A stretch of DNA of 64,000 nt from Dipylidium caninum (lineage: Eukaryota > Platyhelminthes > Cestoda > Cyclophyllidea > Dipylidiidae). The notes below the pieces were generated by a model. It worked only from the letters and a program-made list of their open reading frames with translations. It had not been told where the DNA came from and ran no database searches. Shown in pieces: positions 34,345-47,959 of this stretch (the stretch's first letter is position 1; every line of letters begins with the position of its first letter). The position numbers were made by a program, and so were the translations under genes. The DNA lies in assembly GCA_017562135.1 (NCBI GenBank), contig QEYB01001654.1, forward strand, positions 248,001 through 312,000, given 5' to 3'.

Positions 34345-35659
34345 AATCAAACGAATATGCTGTGAATCTGATTCCCACATTGCCATTTAATTGATTATTG
34401 TGGTCGATACGGTGGTCACTTTGTGATCCCTGGAAACCCGAGACTTGCTGATCGTCGTTTAATACAATATTTTCCTTCCCTTTGCATTGCTTTGTAATTC
34501 TGGTAGGATAGTACATGTTATGAGTCAACTTGTTGTCAATATCGTCATAGTGTCCTTCCATCCTGTCTAAAACTTCTTAGTTGATCTGGTTAATCTGTAA
34601 AATTTGCCTCGATTTTCATATTGCTAAATTTATAAATTTTCGATCATTAGCAAATTACAACCAGTGTCAAAATCTGTATATCATATCATTAATTATACCG
34701 CCTTTCATGAACCATAATTTCCTAAATAATTTTTGCTATAAATTGCCTCATTTGGGTCATAATAAGCCTACCAAATCGCCTTAAGAATTTTTACCTTTTG
34801 ATGGGCGCATGCGACGATGTATCTTTAAGAATAGCTTTGGCTGAAGTTTACATTTTTACCGTTTACTGGACGGGGATTTCATAAGTCTCTTCATTAGTTT
34901 TTTTCGCTTCAAATCCTTTTCCAATTGTAAAATTTTATACGTTGTTAGCATATATATATCCTAAGGCAACATAAAACTTTTGGGGAGTTCCTATATGAAG
35001 TAAAACTTCAACATAATTCTGAGTTACCATGTTAACGTTAAGGCAATTAATTATTCGTTTAACGATAGTTGTGTCCGCAAACTTGTTCATTTTCCTTTGC
35101 GGGATTATTGTAATGTGACTGATAACTTACTAGCTTTTAGACACTAACATGTGTCATTTCGGTTGCGATAATGATAGCCAATTGCCCTACCGGAACATCG
35201 ACGTCTTTTCCTTAAATTTATGGTTCGTATACTCTCCTCACCAGTGGCCTATTTGATAAACCAACAAAATAACCTTAATATGACTGGTGGAACTACGCTG
35301 AAGGGGGCATAAAATGGTTGGCATTAATTTGTTTGCATCAATCACTTGACCGCCGCTGGCGGTTCTTCACGAATCATCTGCGCTAGTGGTCCGGGAACAA
35401 AGCGGTGCGACGGGTTACGCGTATTTTGTTCTTTTAGCAAAGTGGTTTACTTGGCTAGTACTGACATCATAATTCTTAAGCATTTACATCCTTGAGGCAT
35501 ATTGCTGCGACTAAATACCGAGCTAGTTCCACTTATGCGTGGAATGATTAGTCACTAGGCCCCGTGGGTGTCTCTACGATGTTCCCATTTTCTGTTGTTT
35601 CTAAGATTGCGTGCCAGCTTCATTAGCCATTGGCCTATTTTCGGTTTTTTTTAATTAGT
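34345..35659. other. Intergenic, upstream of akirin
   Basis: AT-rich with no recognisable exon. It should include the akirin promoter and 5' UTR. Confidence 0.4.
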
Positions 35660-37313
35660 ATGGCCTGCGTCACGCTTAAGAGGTCTGCTCCCTTTGATCA
35701 ACTTGGTCCCACATCCGTAAAGAGGCATCGGTGTTCCTTAACTATTCCTTGCAAGTGTCAGTTGACGCCCCAGGAGTCAGTATTTACGCCCTCTTCTCGT
35801 CTAACTAAAGGTTGTTTCACATTCTTTCTTACATTGCGTTGATTTCCGTTCTTGAACGTTGCGTTAATTTGTCTTTTAGAACAAATTCATCGACGTATTC
35901 GACATGAAGTTTGGCGCCTCCAGCGCCGAAGAATTATTCCAAAATTTCCGCCGTATTGTCTTCCAGTTTCCCACGATGCCCCTGATACGTGCAACGATCG
36001 CCCATGTTCACCGGAAGGTATTTCGTAGAGTTTTCAGCAATCGGCAATAGAGTTATCTGGATAAATCGCTTTTGTAAACTGTTTATTGGTTTCTGATTAG
36101 TTGTTTTATAGCTCCGTGCTACACCTCTGATATGTTCATGTTTTGGCAATTTGAACTTGATCCGCAATCGTGTGACTTACTATCCTGTCGCATAGATCAG
36201 TCATATAATTTTTTTTGTATCACTTTCTTACATTTTTCCATAACGATTTAGTTTGCGTCGATTAGGGCATGTACCATAGTAAGCGGTCCCGCCCTCATAA
36301 TGCCTTCGTGGATTTATGTGTGCACATATTTGACAGTAGAATCATATTTCGGGAGTATGTTCATCTAGTTAGTTAGAAATATCCAATGTGCATGCTGGAA
36401 TGGCATTTAATTTTTAGTTTTATTAGATTCGCCGATTGGGGGGGGGGGGCGATAATTCCAAAATTTCGTCTGATTCCCCCTCCCCCTCCCTTCCACCATA
36501 CTACGTACTGAATAGGATTGTCTCGTCCGACGTGAACAGTTCACATCAATGAGTTTCCCTGTTTGTTGCGATCCTGGTTTTTATTTTCGGCTTTTAACAT
36601 CTTGGAAAAGAGCTTTTTGTAAAATAAATAGAATGTGTTTATATTGAATGGAATCTCTGACAAATTGTCTCTCCGACATTATAGCCTTCAGCCTCAGATG
36701 AGTCTACATAGTTCATGCTTAATGAACTTTCTTTTACACAATCTAACCTTGTCGTATTTACCGACATTTAGAGCCCACATTGCAATCCTGCTCCCAGGTT
36801 ATAAGCAGCATGCGTCAGATGGCAATTCGTTCGCCCAAGCAGGATTCTTCTGTCTCCTCAGATTCCGACGAAGCTTCCGATGGTTCCTTCACACCACCAC
36901 GTGCCGAAGTATCTGCCTCTTCACAGCCGGTTCCTCCACAGTCAACCTCTTCCATCGCATCGAAACGTGCTCGCACGGGTCCAGACACTGTGCCACTCTT
37001 TACAATGCGTCAGGTTACTGCTCTTTGTGACCGTCTTATTCGTGAGCGCGAGGAACAACTGCGTGAAGAGTATGACAATATTCTCTGTTGCAAACTCGCG
37101 GGTACGGTGTTATTTATACGTCATTTATTGAAAACAATTACTTATTCTATGTTTAACCTTTCAGAGCAGTATACTGCCTTGTTGAAATTCAACCAAGATC
37201 AGCTTAGCTACAGGTTTAAGGACGCACCCATGAGCTGTGAGTTATTGATGGATGTGTCTGTGTTCGCCAAAATCCCAAATCGACATTTGCTTTTTATTTT
37301 AGATGTCTCGTAG
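35660..37313 (+). CDS. AKIRIN: Akirin, nuclear transcription cofactor
   Basis: Five exons (35660-35810, 35880-36017, 36772-37101, 37165-37236, 37303-37313) give 233 residues. The N-terminus MACVTLKRSAPFDQL followed by SVKRHRC is the conserved akirin start with its nuclear localisation signal. The C-terminal half has VPLFTMRQVTALCDRLIRER, EEQLREEYDNIL, KLAEQYTALLKFNQDQLSYR and the invariant final Tyr-Val-Ser. That terminus is only reached by a tiny last coding exon: T ends exon 4 at 37236, and 37303-37313 supplies the rest of Tyr, then Val-Ser-stop. Akirins link transcription factors to chromatin remodellers in immunity, muscle and development. The middle is longer and more Ser/Pro-rich than in vertebrate akirins. 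The exon 2/3 join is supported by phase and the acceptor atttag. The 3' region contains long G runs and an AATAAA at 38116. Confidence 0.94.
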
Positions 37314-38356
37314 GCCGTTTGTCATTGTTTCAGATATGCGGCTTCCGTTTTGTCCATCTTTCCTTACTTAGGCGTCCGCGTTTGCCTCATCGTTTTTCCT
37401 CCCACGATACAGTTAATTCCGCGTTGTGTAGTATGATTGAGAATAGCGTAAATGTGAACTGGCTGGGCGTGAATTTTGTGCGGTACTTTGAACTATTACT
37501 TGGCTAAGAGTTAAGATTCTATTTCAATTGTGGAAATGGTTGATGGCACTTAAGGGTAGTAAAGGTGCATCCAGATGTGGTGTGAAGCGGAGGTCGAGCT
37601 CGGTGTCTACTGCACTGGGATTATTTGCGAAAGCGTCCGAAACTGGTTACTTTGCCTGGTTTGTAGGAGGGGGGGGGGGGGGGGGGGGCGGCATCAGCGA
37701 AGGCTAGGCTATTCGGCCCCTAGGCGTGTCGGGGGCCTTTTCGGTGATAGCGACTTTGGAGGTGTCTTGGTTGTCCGGGTGGGGCGCACTTTTCCTGCCG
37801 TGGATGGACAGTTTGGGGGGTTAGGTTGGGTTTTGTTTTGGTCGTGTGTTCGTAGCCGTGGTGTCTGTTTGCTGCCTGTCTGGTGATAGCGTTGAGAGTG
37901 GATTGAGTTCTTGCCGGAGGCGGCTGCCTGGGGTTCGTTACTTTGCGCAATGGGCTGCGGATACATTGGAGGGGGGGGGGAGTAGATGAGGGTCCTTGTC
38001 TAGTGATATTCCCTTTAATTGTTCCTCAAGTGGGAATCATTTCCCACAGCAACGATCGATATACTACTCATTTGATAGCGATTACTGCATCAAAAAATTT
38101 AGTTGCTTTGAAGAGAATAAACTAAGTGGTGGCGGCATTTTTGTGTATGGGATGTCATAAATATTACAAATTATAACAAACCCCTTACCAGAATAACACA
38201 CAGTACTATCTGAATAATGAGTCACATACATTTATTTCTATAATTTGTTAAACTGAGATTACAGGCCGCGTAGCCTTCAACAATATTGTTTATGTCAATG
38301 GCCTAAACACCCGCTTCCACCGAGCCACTGTAAATAAGTACTGTTTTGTGTCGCAG
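37314..38356. other. Akirin 3' flank with G-rich stretch
   Basis: Contains the G20 run (37669-37688), a G/T-rich segment to about 37990 with a second run of ten G (37971-37980), and AATAAA at 38116-38121. It should also hold an upstream non-coding exon or the promoter of Lgl, because the first Lgl coding exon begins at a splice acceptor. I cannot locate that exon. Confidence 0.5.
37669..37688 (+). repeat. Poly-G run (20 G)
   Basis: Twenty consecutive G, followed by CGG. Similar shorter runs occur at about 36438-36448, 37971-37980 and 41014-41029. Such runs are hard to sequence, so their length is uncertain; they could form G-quadruplexes. Confidence 0.85.
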
Positions 38357-38360
38357 AAAT

Positions 38361-41300
38361 ATGGCCCAGCGGGTTTTTCAATCGTTTCGGAAACTTCCTG
38401 CACAGTTTACGTCAATACGTAAAAAGCAAGACACTGTTGAAGTTGTTGGTAGTCACTACAAAATAAACAAGGTATATTCACCTAATCTATTAATGCCACA
38501 TAGGTCTTTAATATCGGTTTTCCTGCCAAACCGTCATCTCTGGCTTATGATCAAAAGCTCGATCTATTTGCCTTGGCCACAAGAGATGGAAATTTATATG
38601 TGTATCCTCTGTCTATACTCAGCTTAAACCCGACAAATTTGTGTTATAACTTCCGGTCACATTTTATTTTAAATTATTTGAAAAAATGTTCCTTGACATC
38701 CATATAGTCTTGGTCGGCCAGGAGTTGTTTACTATGGATCAAATAAAGACTCGTCTGAGATAATCAAGGTTTCGTTTCTTACGGGGACGGTTAGTTTCGA
38801 CGTCAATTTCTGTCATTTTCCCTAGGGGAAGCTTTTGACTCTCAGCGACAACGATGACATTTACATTTGGGGACTCGTCTCTTCGAATATAACACAGCCT
38901 TGTTTGCAAAATATTGGTCATTTGTCTGCTCTGACTAAGAATCTGGAACCAAAGCACTTAGGTGAAGATTCAGCTGACGAAATTATTAGTCACATTACTG
39001 CACTCACGGTTAGTTCCTCTATTTCGGCAATCTTCCTCGGGACTGATCGAGGAAGTGTTGCGCGTCTCCGCCGCAATACCCATGTTAAACAGGGTGTCGC
39101 TCAAGATGAGACTACTATGTGGATTTTACCGTCGTATGATGAAGTCATAACACCACATCGGGTACTACACAGGTTAGTTCTTACGCATCTTTTTTATAGC
39201 TCAATAATATATTGTTTTACAATGAAGTCAAATCACTGTTGTGAAAAGTAGATTGGTTATTTGCCGTCGCTTATCACAAAAATGTTTACCAAAACAGCGT
39301 AGAAATATCTTTTTAAATTTGCGGCATTGTCTTAGTTTTTAAATGGAAGGTATCGTTTAAAATTACAAATGCTTGTTTGAGATTAAAAGCATCCTTTTAT
39401 ATTACATGTGCAGGCGATTTTCTGTACACTACGTTCTCTAATAGACGATTTTTTTTCACAAAACACGCAGAAAATGAATCACTTAGTCTCAATGCATTTT
39501 TGGCCACTTAGTGACTATGATTCACGCGCTCTCATATGCACACAAGAACACCTATACACTCACACATATTAATTAACTCACTCTTGTTTATCGAAATACA
39601 ATGCGCAGAGGTCTCATTTCTTTGAACCACCGGGCAATTTTCAGTTGTATTCATTTTAATATATTCTTATACACCACTTAGCGTTAATCTTAGACCGGCC
39701 GGAAATTAAAAGACATGACTAAAATCCGACATACGCTAAACATTGTTGCGCTAATGCTTTTTAGTTAGTGTATCCGTTGGAACCTCTTCAAAGAAAAAAT
39801 GATTTTTTAACAAATACTAATCACAGACGCCCTTAACTTGAGCCAATATTATATAATTATATAATTTCGAATATGTGATCATTTTCATTGACCGACGGTT
39901 TTTTCCCTCTTTATACGTTTGATATGATTACCTTTTGTAAACATAAGTGTAAACAATGCATTATTTCAATGTAGCCTTTTTATGGGTTTGGAATTTCGTT
40001 TTTAACCACATGACAAATAATCACACTTATTTCCAGCATCCCCGTCGAGAAGCGTACTCGTCTACGTTTGGACGCTGTAGTAGTCTTATTGGAAAGACCC
40101 GGATATCCGAATCAATTGTTGATTGGCTATAGCAGTGGTGCTTGTCTGCTATATGACCTCCAAGGTGACCGAGTGTTGGCCCTTCTGCCCTGTCAATACG
40201 ATCTGGAGGCAGCTACGTGGTGTGGTGGAAGTGGGCTGCCGGTTAGAGGGGCAGCAGCCAATCCAACAGCTACTCCTCCTCACTTGGGTACCCGATTGCT
40301 TACTGCCTACGGAAATGGTTCTCTGGGAGTATGGCAGGTACCGCTATTTGCTACCGGTCCCGGATTGGCTAGTAAAATAAGCGCTCAGACATTACATATG
40401 ATGGAGTCACCCAGCATGCCTTACGGTAAGACATGATGGCATCTCTTGGTTGAGGGGACTGTTGGGGGTTAAATTACCGGAAGTAAATTTCAACCTTTTG
40501 TACAAAAGTTAACCCAATGTCAAGATGATGTCGAATCTATTATTTATCGGGTATTAATTTGAATATAGCTTGGAATAAAGGCCTTCACCTACGCATTAGC
40601 TATATTTTATTGGTTAAATTGCCATCCTATTATTCTAATTTCGAAATATCCCTAGAAGCAGTATGAACTCTTATTTTTTACCCGTAGATGGTAGAGCTGC
40701 TTTTACTGAATATTAGGGGGCGGTTTGTCGGTGCTTTGAATCACTTCCCCAAATGATTTTCTAGGACCTAAACTTATTTATTTTCCCATAACATTTTCTA
40801 TTTCATTTTTAGGACCTTTCCCGTGTAAATTGATTAGTAAGGTCTTTTGGCTCCCATCTCACAAGTACGTTAATTATTTGTACCATCTTCTGGAATTTTT
40901 CATCATTCTCTCAGAATATAGAGAATAGTTGGAGTCTTGAATATAGACTAAGTGAAAATTCTTCGTGGTAACACTGTTCCATCCCAATAGTTTTGGATTT
41001 AAGTTGGAATTTGGGGGGCGGGGGGGGGGGAATCAAATTTCTGCACAAGTCCTGCCTCAACCTACTGGATCGTTGAACGGAATAAAATTTTGGGGTTTTC
41101 GTGTATTTTATCAAAATTCAATTTCTTTTAATTCACATTATTTAGAAGTTGGCCATGTGGCTAATTATTCTCGCCTGAGTTAGAGTAACGTACATTAATT
41201 TGGAAGAGACCTCTTCCGCCTCTACATTATTATTACCTTAAGCCACAAACAGTTAAGACTATTTAGAGGAACGTAAAGCTCATATCCATGGGATAAAATC

Positions 41301-44300
41301 CGTCGAAACTTCATGTCGGCTGAGACAACAGGCATGGAAGTAAGTCATCCCTCACTAGGTCCATTTTCCATTTCTCCTAGTTAACCCTTTTTTCTGTGGG
41401 ATATCACATATCCCACTTGCCAGCGTTTATATGTCATGCTTTACATGAATGCATAATTAATGGACCTCGGGGTAATGACGCTTCATTAGCTGGTACGGAA
41501 AAACGTGTACCTCTGTGGTCCTGCTAAACTACCCTGCACTAATTTTAGTTGCTTTTCGAGGTCTACCTTTTGAGGACATGTACCTTATCTCATCTACTTC
41601 TTTTTCTGTTGAATTCCCTGAATCATGTTAATTGACCAAGTAACAATTAATACTTTAGTTCGTTTAACTAATAACTTGGGAGGGAGTTTTGCAACACTGC
41701 TTTTAATCTGGGAAACCTCAGTGAAAGAAGTGAGAATTGTTTCCGAATGCAAAAAAGCATATTACTCCATATAATTATCGGATAATTGTCCTCTCCCGAA
41801 CCCTTCGTCTCTTTCTTGTTGCACTGGTTTGACAGAAATGTTGACCTATAAACTTCACATTTACATTACTGGTCGGCCAACCAGATCTTTGCGCTTCTAA
41901 AATTTAGGTGCTACTTTTCGAAAAAGCTGAAATTGTACTGTTTATCAGACAGGAGATTCGTCCGAATTATGTTGTTTTTGTGGAAAAGTGTTTTTCATCT
42001 TATTCAGTAACGTATAAATTTTGATCTCTTTTGTATTTTCATAAGAGGCGGAATAACCGTCTTCGAGGGTGGGATGCCGCGCTCCATTTACGGCAACCGA
42101 CATACTGTTAGCATTTTGCGTGGGTCCAATTTGGATCAGGCTGCTGCAGCGAATCTGGCCGCTGCTCTGCGCGCCGATAGCGAAGGCGACGATGAATGTG
42201 ATCACACGGGAGTAGAAGAAGAGGAGGGGTTTGACGATAGCAGTACGAATGCTGATGTTCTTCTGGTTACCGGACTTGTACCGGGGGCTCCAGTGCACGT
42301 CTTCGATTCGGATGCACCAGAGCACGTCTGTCTGGATTTTCCTTCCCCTGTGACCGACATCTGTCCGCTCGGACCTGCTGGAGGCCCAGCCACTGGCCTT
42401 CTTATCCTCTGTGAGGAGGAACTTATCGCTGTAGATTTGCTCACTTCAGGATGGCCCCTTCTTGAGCTGCCCTATCTCAATTGCCTACACGCCTCTTCAC
42501 TTACTGCATATGGACTTTTCACGCAGGTGAATCCTGCTTTCCTGGAAGGTTTGGAAGCTATTGGTGGAAAGGCTGACGCGGCAGGACGTGTGCCTTCAGC
42601 CAGAGGACTATCAACTCGCCCTTGGCCAATTAAAGGAACCGGAGAAGAAGCCATAGAACCGGTGATACCTTCAAATGATCTCCTTATCACGGGCCACGAG
42701 AATGGGTCTGTGGAATTTTGGCGCCTAGCTCCTGGTGGATGTGCGCGGAAAGTGTTCAGCCTCTTCACTGGGTCTCTCTTTGAGGGCGATTTCGACCCCG
42801 ATGCCGCGGGGGCAAGTAGTTGTTTAATAAATCAACTACCTCATTTAAGTGCGATTATGAAAAAAAGTGAAGTAATGAACAGGAGCAATTGTTTTGCCTG
42901 AAGCTTTCGGTAAATCAGTTAAATCGGTCGAAGCAACAACAGTCTGTGTTGAGACACGCATATAAGCGCCAACATCTGTGTAGTCACCTCTTAATATTTT
43001 GGCCCTTGAAAATGAATACATTGTCATTCGATTATCTTTTACCTTTTGAGGTCGTTACGTTAATGACCAGTTAGAGATATTTGATTAACTTGTTTTTTTT
43101 TGTGTCTTGAGATAGAGAACTTTCTTCCTAAACAAATCGCAAAGTTTATTGAAGATCTGCTATGAATAAACAGATAGGTATCCAGGTTATCCACTAAAGA
43201 GTATTTGCTTTTCATTCCAATTTAACGCAATGCACAGATATTCCATTTCTTTATCCTTGATCAGTTTCGGTTGTTTTCATTAGTTAATGTGACCTCAATT
43301 GATGCTGTCAAATCTTTCCTTCAGTAAAGTATAATTTATCCCACCTCTCTAAATTGAGGGGAGACAAAAGTAAGAAGGGTATCGTCGTCATATTTTATCT
43401 TTGGCGTTATGGACTGATGTTGTATAATATTCCTCAGACGTGTTTATTTGTTTTGGTCTGTCGCAGGATACTCATCGGGTATGTGAGGAGGAAAGCGAAC
43501 CATGGCCACCTTTCAGACGTGTGGGTCTTTTCGATCCCTTCGTGGACGATTTACGTTCTGCAATAAAGGTCATCCAATTGGTGGATAACACGCTTGTTGT
43601 TGGTGGTGCTGCTGGTCAGGTTTGTCATTGTTTTTTTCGTCGTTTGTTATTACTATTAGCTACACCTTTTCTTGTCGCATTACTCTTCTCTCGCCTCTCA
43701 TCGGCTCTGTAGGTCGTTGTATGGCAGTTGTTGCCAAAAAAACCCATAATGGCAACTCTCAATGTGCCTATAGCACCTGAAGTACCGGGTTTTCGATGGA
43801 AAGGGAATATTCCGTTGAGTGTAAGTGTCCTATCCACCTTAATGAAACTTGAGGCGACTTGAAAATGCCGAACTCCCTATGCATTGCATTCACTAGTTTA
43901 CTGCCGCATTATTCCGCCATTAAATTTCTCAGCTTTTCTGCGGATCACTCTTCATTATTCCTTAAGAGTTGATCTTAACTGTGTGGTTCTAGAATTCATA
44001 AGCAAACTCCTTTCGGCTGCTTTCAGTGTCTTATTTTCATCAGACCAAACCCATTTAATTCCCGAATTCACTTTTCTGGTGGACTTTTTAGTGGCCCGCT
44101 AGCGCTTATTACTAAAAGGCTCTATCAGACTCAAGAGGGAATTATGCCTCCTTTATTTACACTAATAATTTCGGAAAAAAGCTTCCCGTTTTCCCACAAT
44201 GTTTTCATTTTTGGTATTAGCAACCCTTTAATTCTTACATGCACACTATTTCGTCGGCTTGCAAATATTTTTAGTTATTATATTCGCATATTTGACCCTC

Positions 44301-47300
44301 TGTATGTCATTGTGATTAGGTGGAGTAGAAGCATTCATTTCTCTACTTCAAATCTTATTTTAGTTGCGCCAACATCAGGCAGAACATGCCCAACATTTGG
44401 AAGGCACTAGCCTTTTTCCTATGGCTCTTGCCTTCTGTCAGCCTCCTTCCCCCGTCACCTGTCTCTCTATTTGTGAGCTGCTCGATATGTCTGCCATCAC
44501 CGACAAGTCCCAGTCGTCGCCACCTACGATTGGTATTCTGGTAGGTATGGGAACAGCTCATGGATTTGCACTGATCCACGTCAGCGCAGTGGAAGGCGGT
44601 TTTTCAGCTAGCCTTCTCTTGCACCATTGCACGATTCCCTCCAACCCGGAGGCCTTAGAAGAAGCAGCTGTTGGTGAGGGCTGGGCTAGACGTCGCACGA
44701 GGGAATTGAAGAACTCTCTAAGAGATTCTTTTCGTCGGCTGAAACGCATGAAATCGCGCAGATCTACAGCGGTTGGTCCCTCTGTTAGAGCAACAGCTGC
44801 CCCGTCATCTCCTCCTCCATCTAGACCAATGACATCGGGGTCGACGGCTTCTCCTGCAGCGTCCAATTTAAATTATTCCGCGCGTGTGGGATTGCGCAAG
44901 AGTGTCACTCGAGTGAGTCTTATTTCTTAACAGTTTCTGGCTGTTGGTAGGCGGCGCTTGAAACGCTCGTCCTTTTTATGCAGTACCGGTAGCACATTCT
45001 CGTTATAATTTTCGTCATTTCCAATTCACGGCCTTTGTTCTTGGCTCTTGCACTGATCTTAGAACTTCATATGGCGGAGTATAAATTTCTCACAATTTTA
45101 AAAATGTTCCTTCTTCTCTTCTCCCCCACCCCCTCCCCCATAATTTTTGAGTTAAATCGATACACAAAGTTTTTAGAGTCTAGATGCTCGATGAATTCGG
45201 TCTTCTAGAAAGTGCTTTTATTTTAAATAAAGATAATTAGTGGTTTATTTGTACGGATGGGAGGTCTTTTATTGCCTGTTGGTATATTGCGATATGTAGT
45301 CAACATCTGGCACCAGTCGGGGTATGCAGATACGTGGTGATCCGTTACAAGAAGCTCTAGCCCGAGTCCACGCGGATAACGAAGTGCCTTCCTCACCTCC
45401 ACTTCCTACCGGTTGCGAGCGAGAGATCTGTGCCCGACCCACTGCCACCGCAAATACAGCTTTAATACGCTATTTGGCTTTCGGTCCATCTTTGCATCAT
45501 CGGCTCCGACCACCCTCCGCCACCTCCACCGAAATTTCTCAGTTGCTAGGCAGCTTCTTCGCCGCCACCGCCGGTGGCGCTGCACTTGTATTTGCGCTGT
45601 TTGCGGACAACTCGCGACACCCATCACATCTGGTCTCGCGACAAGTAACGCAGATACAACTACAACATCGTGCGCCCATTGTGGCACTGCGTCTGATCGA
45701 CACCAAAACACACTGTCCTCTCTTGACCTCTTGTGAGTACGAGCTCTTCCACCCTACCGTTTCGTAACAGCCGTATTAATACGGAATTTCTTCGCCTACT
45801 GTGAACCTTATGCGCTGGTTTATCCTATGATTGCTTCTCAGCTTTAGCTTTTGTCCTACGCAGTTTCCAAATTAGAATGCGCTCCACGTCTATGGGGTAG
45901 ATTCTTCCGTTTAACGAGAGAAAAAAGTGATGTTCAATTCGTGACGCACTTGTTTTCGATTTCCGTTTAACACTTTAACACTTGTTCCTACCGCGTAGGC
46001 ACCTAAATCTTATTCTTCACGCTATCCGCAAAAACTGAATTTACTCAATTCTTGACGCCTGTATTAAATCGATGATAGTCAAGTGGGATCATAAACGGTA
46101 ATACGACTGCATCAAACTTAGTAATAGGCGGCCGCCACCAACGTAGGACTCGGTCCAGACATCATCTGCGCGTTTGTGGAAAGGGTGTGATGCATCGATC
46201 AGGCACGGAACACAGAACCAACTTTACCTTGTCACAACTACAGACGGTAACAAAGATGGTCGCACGTGATCGTCCTGGGCCCACAATGTAGGCGATTATT
46301 CGTCATTGCAAACATCCAGTCGACGCACAGAGTGCGTAATTTGGAGTGACGAATTCCTCCGATAAAATGATGTACATATCCTAGTTGTTTAGGCAAGCCT
46401 ACATTCGCGAGTATGGCATAAGTTGATTGTAACAGGAGAGTTGAGCAATTGAATAGTTGTATAGATAGATCTCGCACTGAATAGTGTCGAACACGAAATC
46501 CAGTTTTCATGGTCTGAAAGTCCCGTTTTGCATTGCACTCCATCCGTAATTTCACCCTTTTTCATAGTACAAAACGCAACGGCATTTTCGAGTTCGTCTC
46601 AGTTCCTTGAATGGCGGAAAGAAATATGCTAGCCGAATGGAGAGTTATATAATTCCCTAACTACGAAATCCTTTGTCATCCTTTCTAGCGGTCTACTTAC
46701 CCCACTTCTTCAGTCCTTCAGTGTCCTCTCACCTTCAGTTACCGCCACCTCACTTGTTGGTAATCAGCGAAGAACAGGTGCGCTTGTTCGCTCTCCCTTC
46801 TATCTCTCTGCGACAGAAGACACGCATCACCGCGAAAGATGGCTTTCGCATCAAGACGGGCAACATAATGGCCTTTGGACAATTATCTAGTATGCCGCCC
46901 TCTTCCGATATCCCTATTTTTGTCCTCTAGGTAGTCTCAGAGTCATCCCATCATTTGAGATTTCCTTAGCTTTCTATTCGTTCTGGTACAATTGCCTAAA
47001 ATCTACAGAAATGTGCACAACTGTATTAAATGCTTCTCTAAATTACTTTCACTATCTACCAGTGAGACTTGTTACAATAGAGTAAAGCTTCCAACCACAA
47101 AGGCCAATTGATGTGTATTAAGGATAAAAGGAAACCTGACTTATTCTCATGTGCATAAAGCCGAATGTTCGTTGCACTAGTGGAAGGGTAGTATTGTTAA
47201 GGAAAATTACACCTACATTAGAACAGTTTTAATGCAATATATGTATATTACTGTTATACAAGCGAGTAACATATTTTGTAGGTGAACGCAGCACAGGTAT

Positions 47301-47959
47301 CTACGGTCTTGAGTTCAGTTGTGTCTTCACTAATAACGGAGGTCAAGCAGTGGTGCTTTCGATGCCTCACTTGCGTCGACGAGACACTATTGCCCTGTTA
47401 GGTGGATCTGATGTTTTGGAAATAAATTCTATCGTCCTTGCTAGTGCCGCCTCTACACGACCCAAGGTTATAAGTGCACCCAGTTTGGGGGTATATCAAA
47501 CGGCGCCTGGACAGGTATTCATTTTCCTGCCAAATTTTATTACTTGCCTCAGATTAGCTAATCAGATATGTTGCTCTCAGATAACGGGTTATGATCTATT
47601 AAAGGCAGTCTTAGAGCCACGGAGGAAAGGAGGGAACACTTAAACGTTCCTATATTATTATACGATTGTAGTTGGCCATGTTCGATGTGGTCTTGTCAGG
47701 CCAAAGAAGCTCAGCCTTGGGTACGGCATATCGAGTGGTACGTCGGACAAAACTAGCCAATCACAACACCCCCACCCCCTCTCCTCGATTGGTTCAGGTT
47801 CGCAACAATATAGATACCACAAACACCACCGGCTCTGCACCAATTCCGGCAAGTGCGAGGTATGTTCATCCTCTTGTTAATGAATTTTGTGTGGTGCTGC
47901 CTTCATTCCCCTATGTATCCAATACAGATTCCCGTTTTCCTAATAAATTAGACTTTTAA
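38361..47959 (+). CDS. LLGL1: Lethal(2) giant larvae homologue, WD40 polarity protein
   Basis: Fourteen coding exons: 38361-38471, 38504-38601, 38708-38789, 38826-39172, 40037-40425, 40813-40864, 42046-42871, 43467-43619, 43713-43820, 44364-44912, 45300-45732, 46689-46889, 47282-47514, 47672-47959; 1289 residues. Diagnostic Lgl blocks include GFPAKPSSLAYDQKLDLFAL, YGPFPCKLISKVFW, GGMPRSIYGNRHTV, GWPLLELPYL, LLITGHENGSVEFW, WPPFRRVGLFDPF and VISEEQVRLFALP. Two beta-propellers are expected. Lgl is a cortical scaffold that opposes aPKC/Par-6 and sets basolateral polarity; the GMPR block separates it from tomosyn. The aPKC target loop is present (RELKNSLRDSFRRLKR, Ser840 and Ser844), but the first site is Glu836. 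Exon 7 carries an acidic insertion (EEEEGFDDS) and its donor (42872) is a best guess. The C-terminal end after 47860 (gtatgt) is uncertain. The larger introns hold nothing recognisable apart from G runs near 41014. Confidence 0.92.

Noticed and set aside
47860..47959. Splicing Lgl at 47860 (gtatgt) to a further exon
   Set aside because: A good donor, but I could not find a downstream exon with Lgl likeness before FAK begins. Kept as unspliced, with the uncertainty stated.
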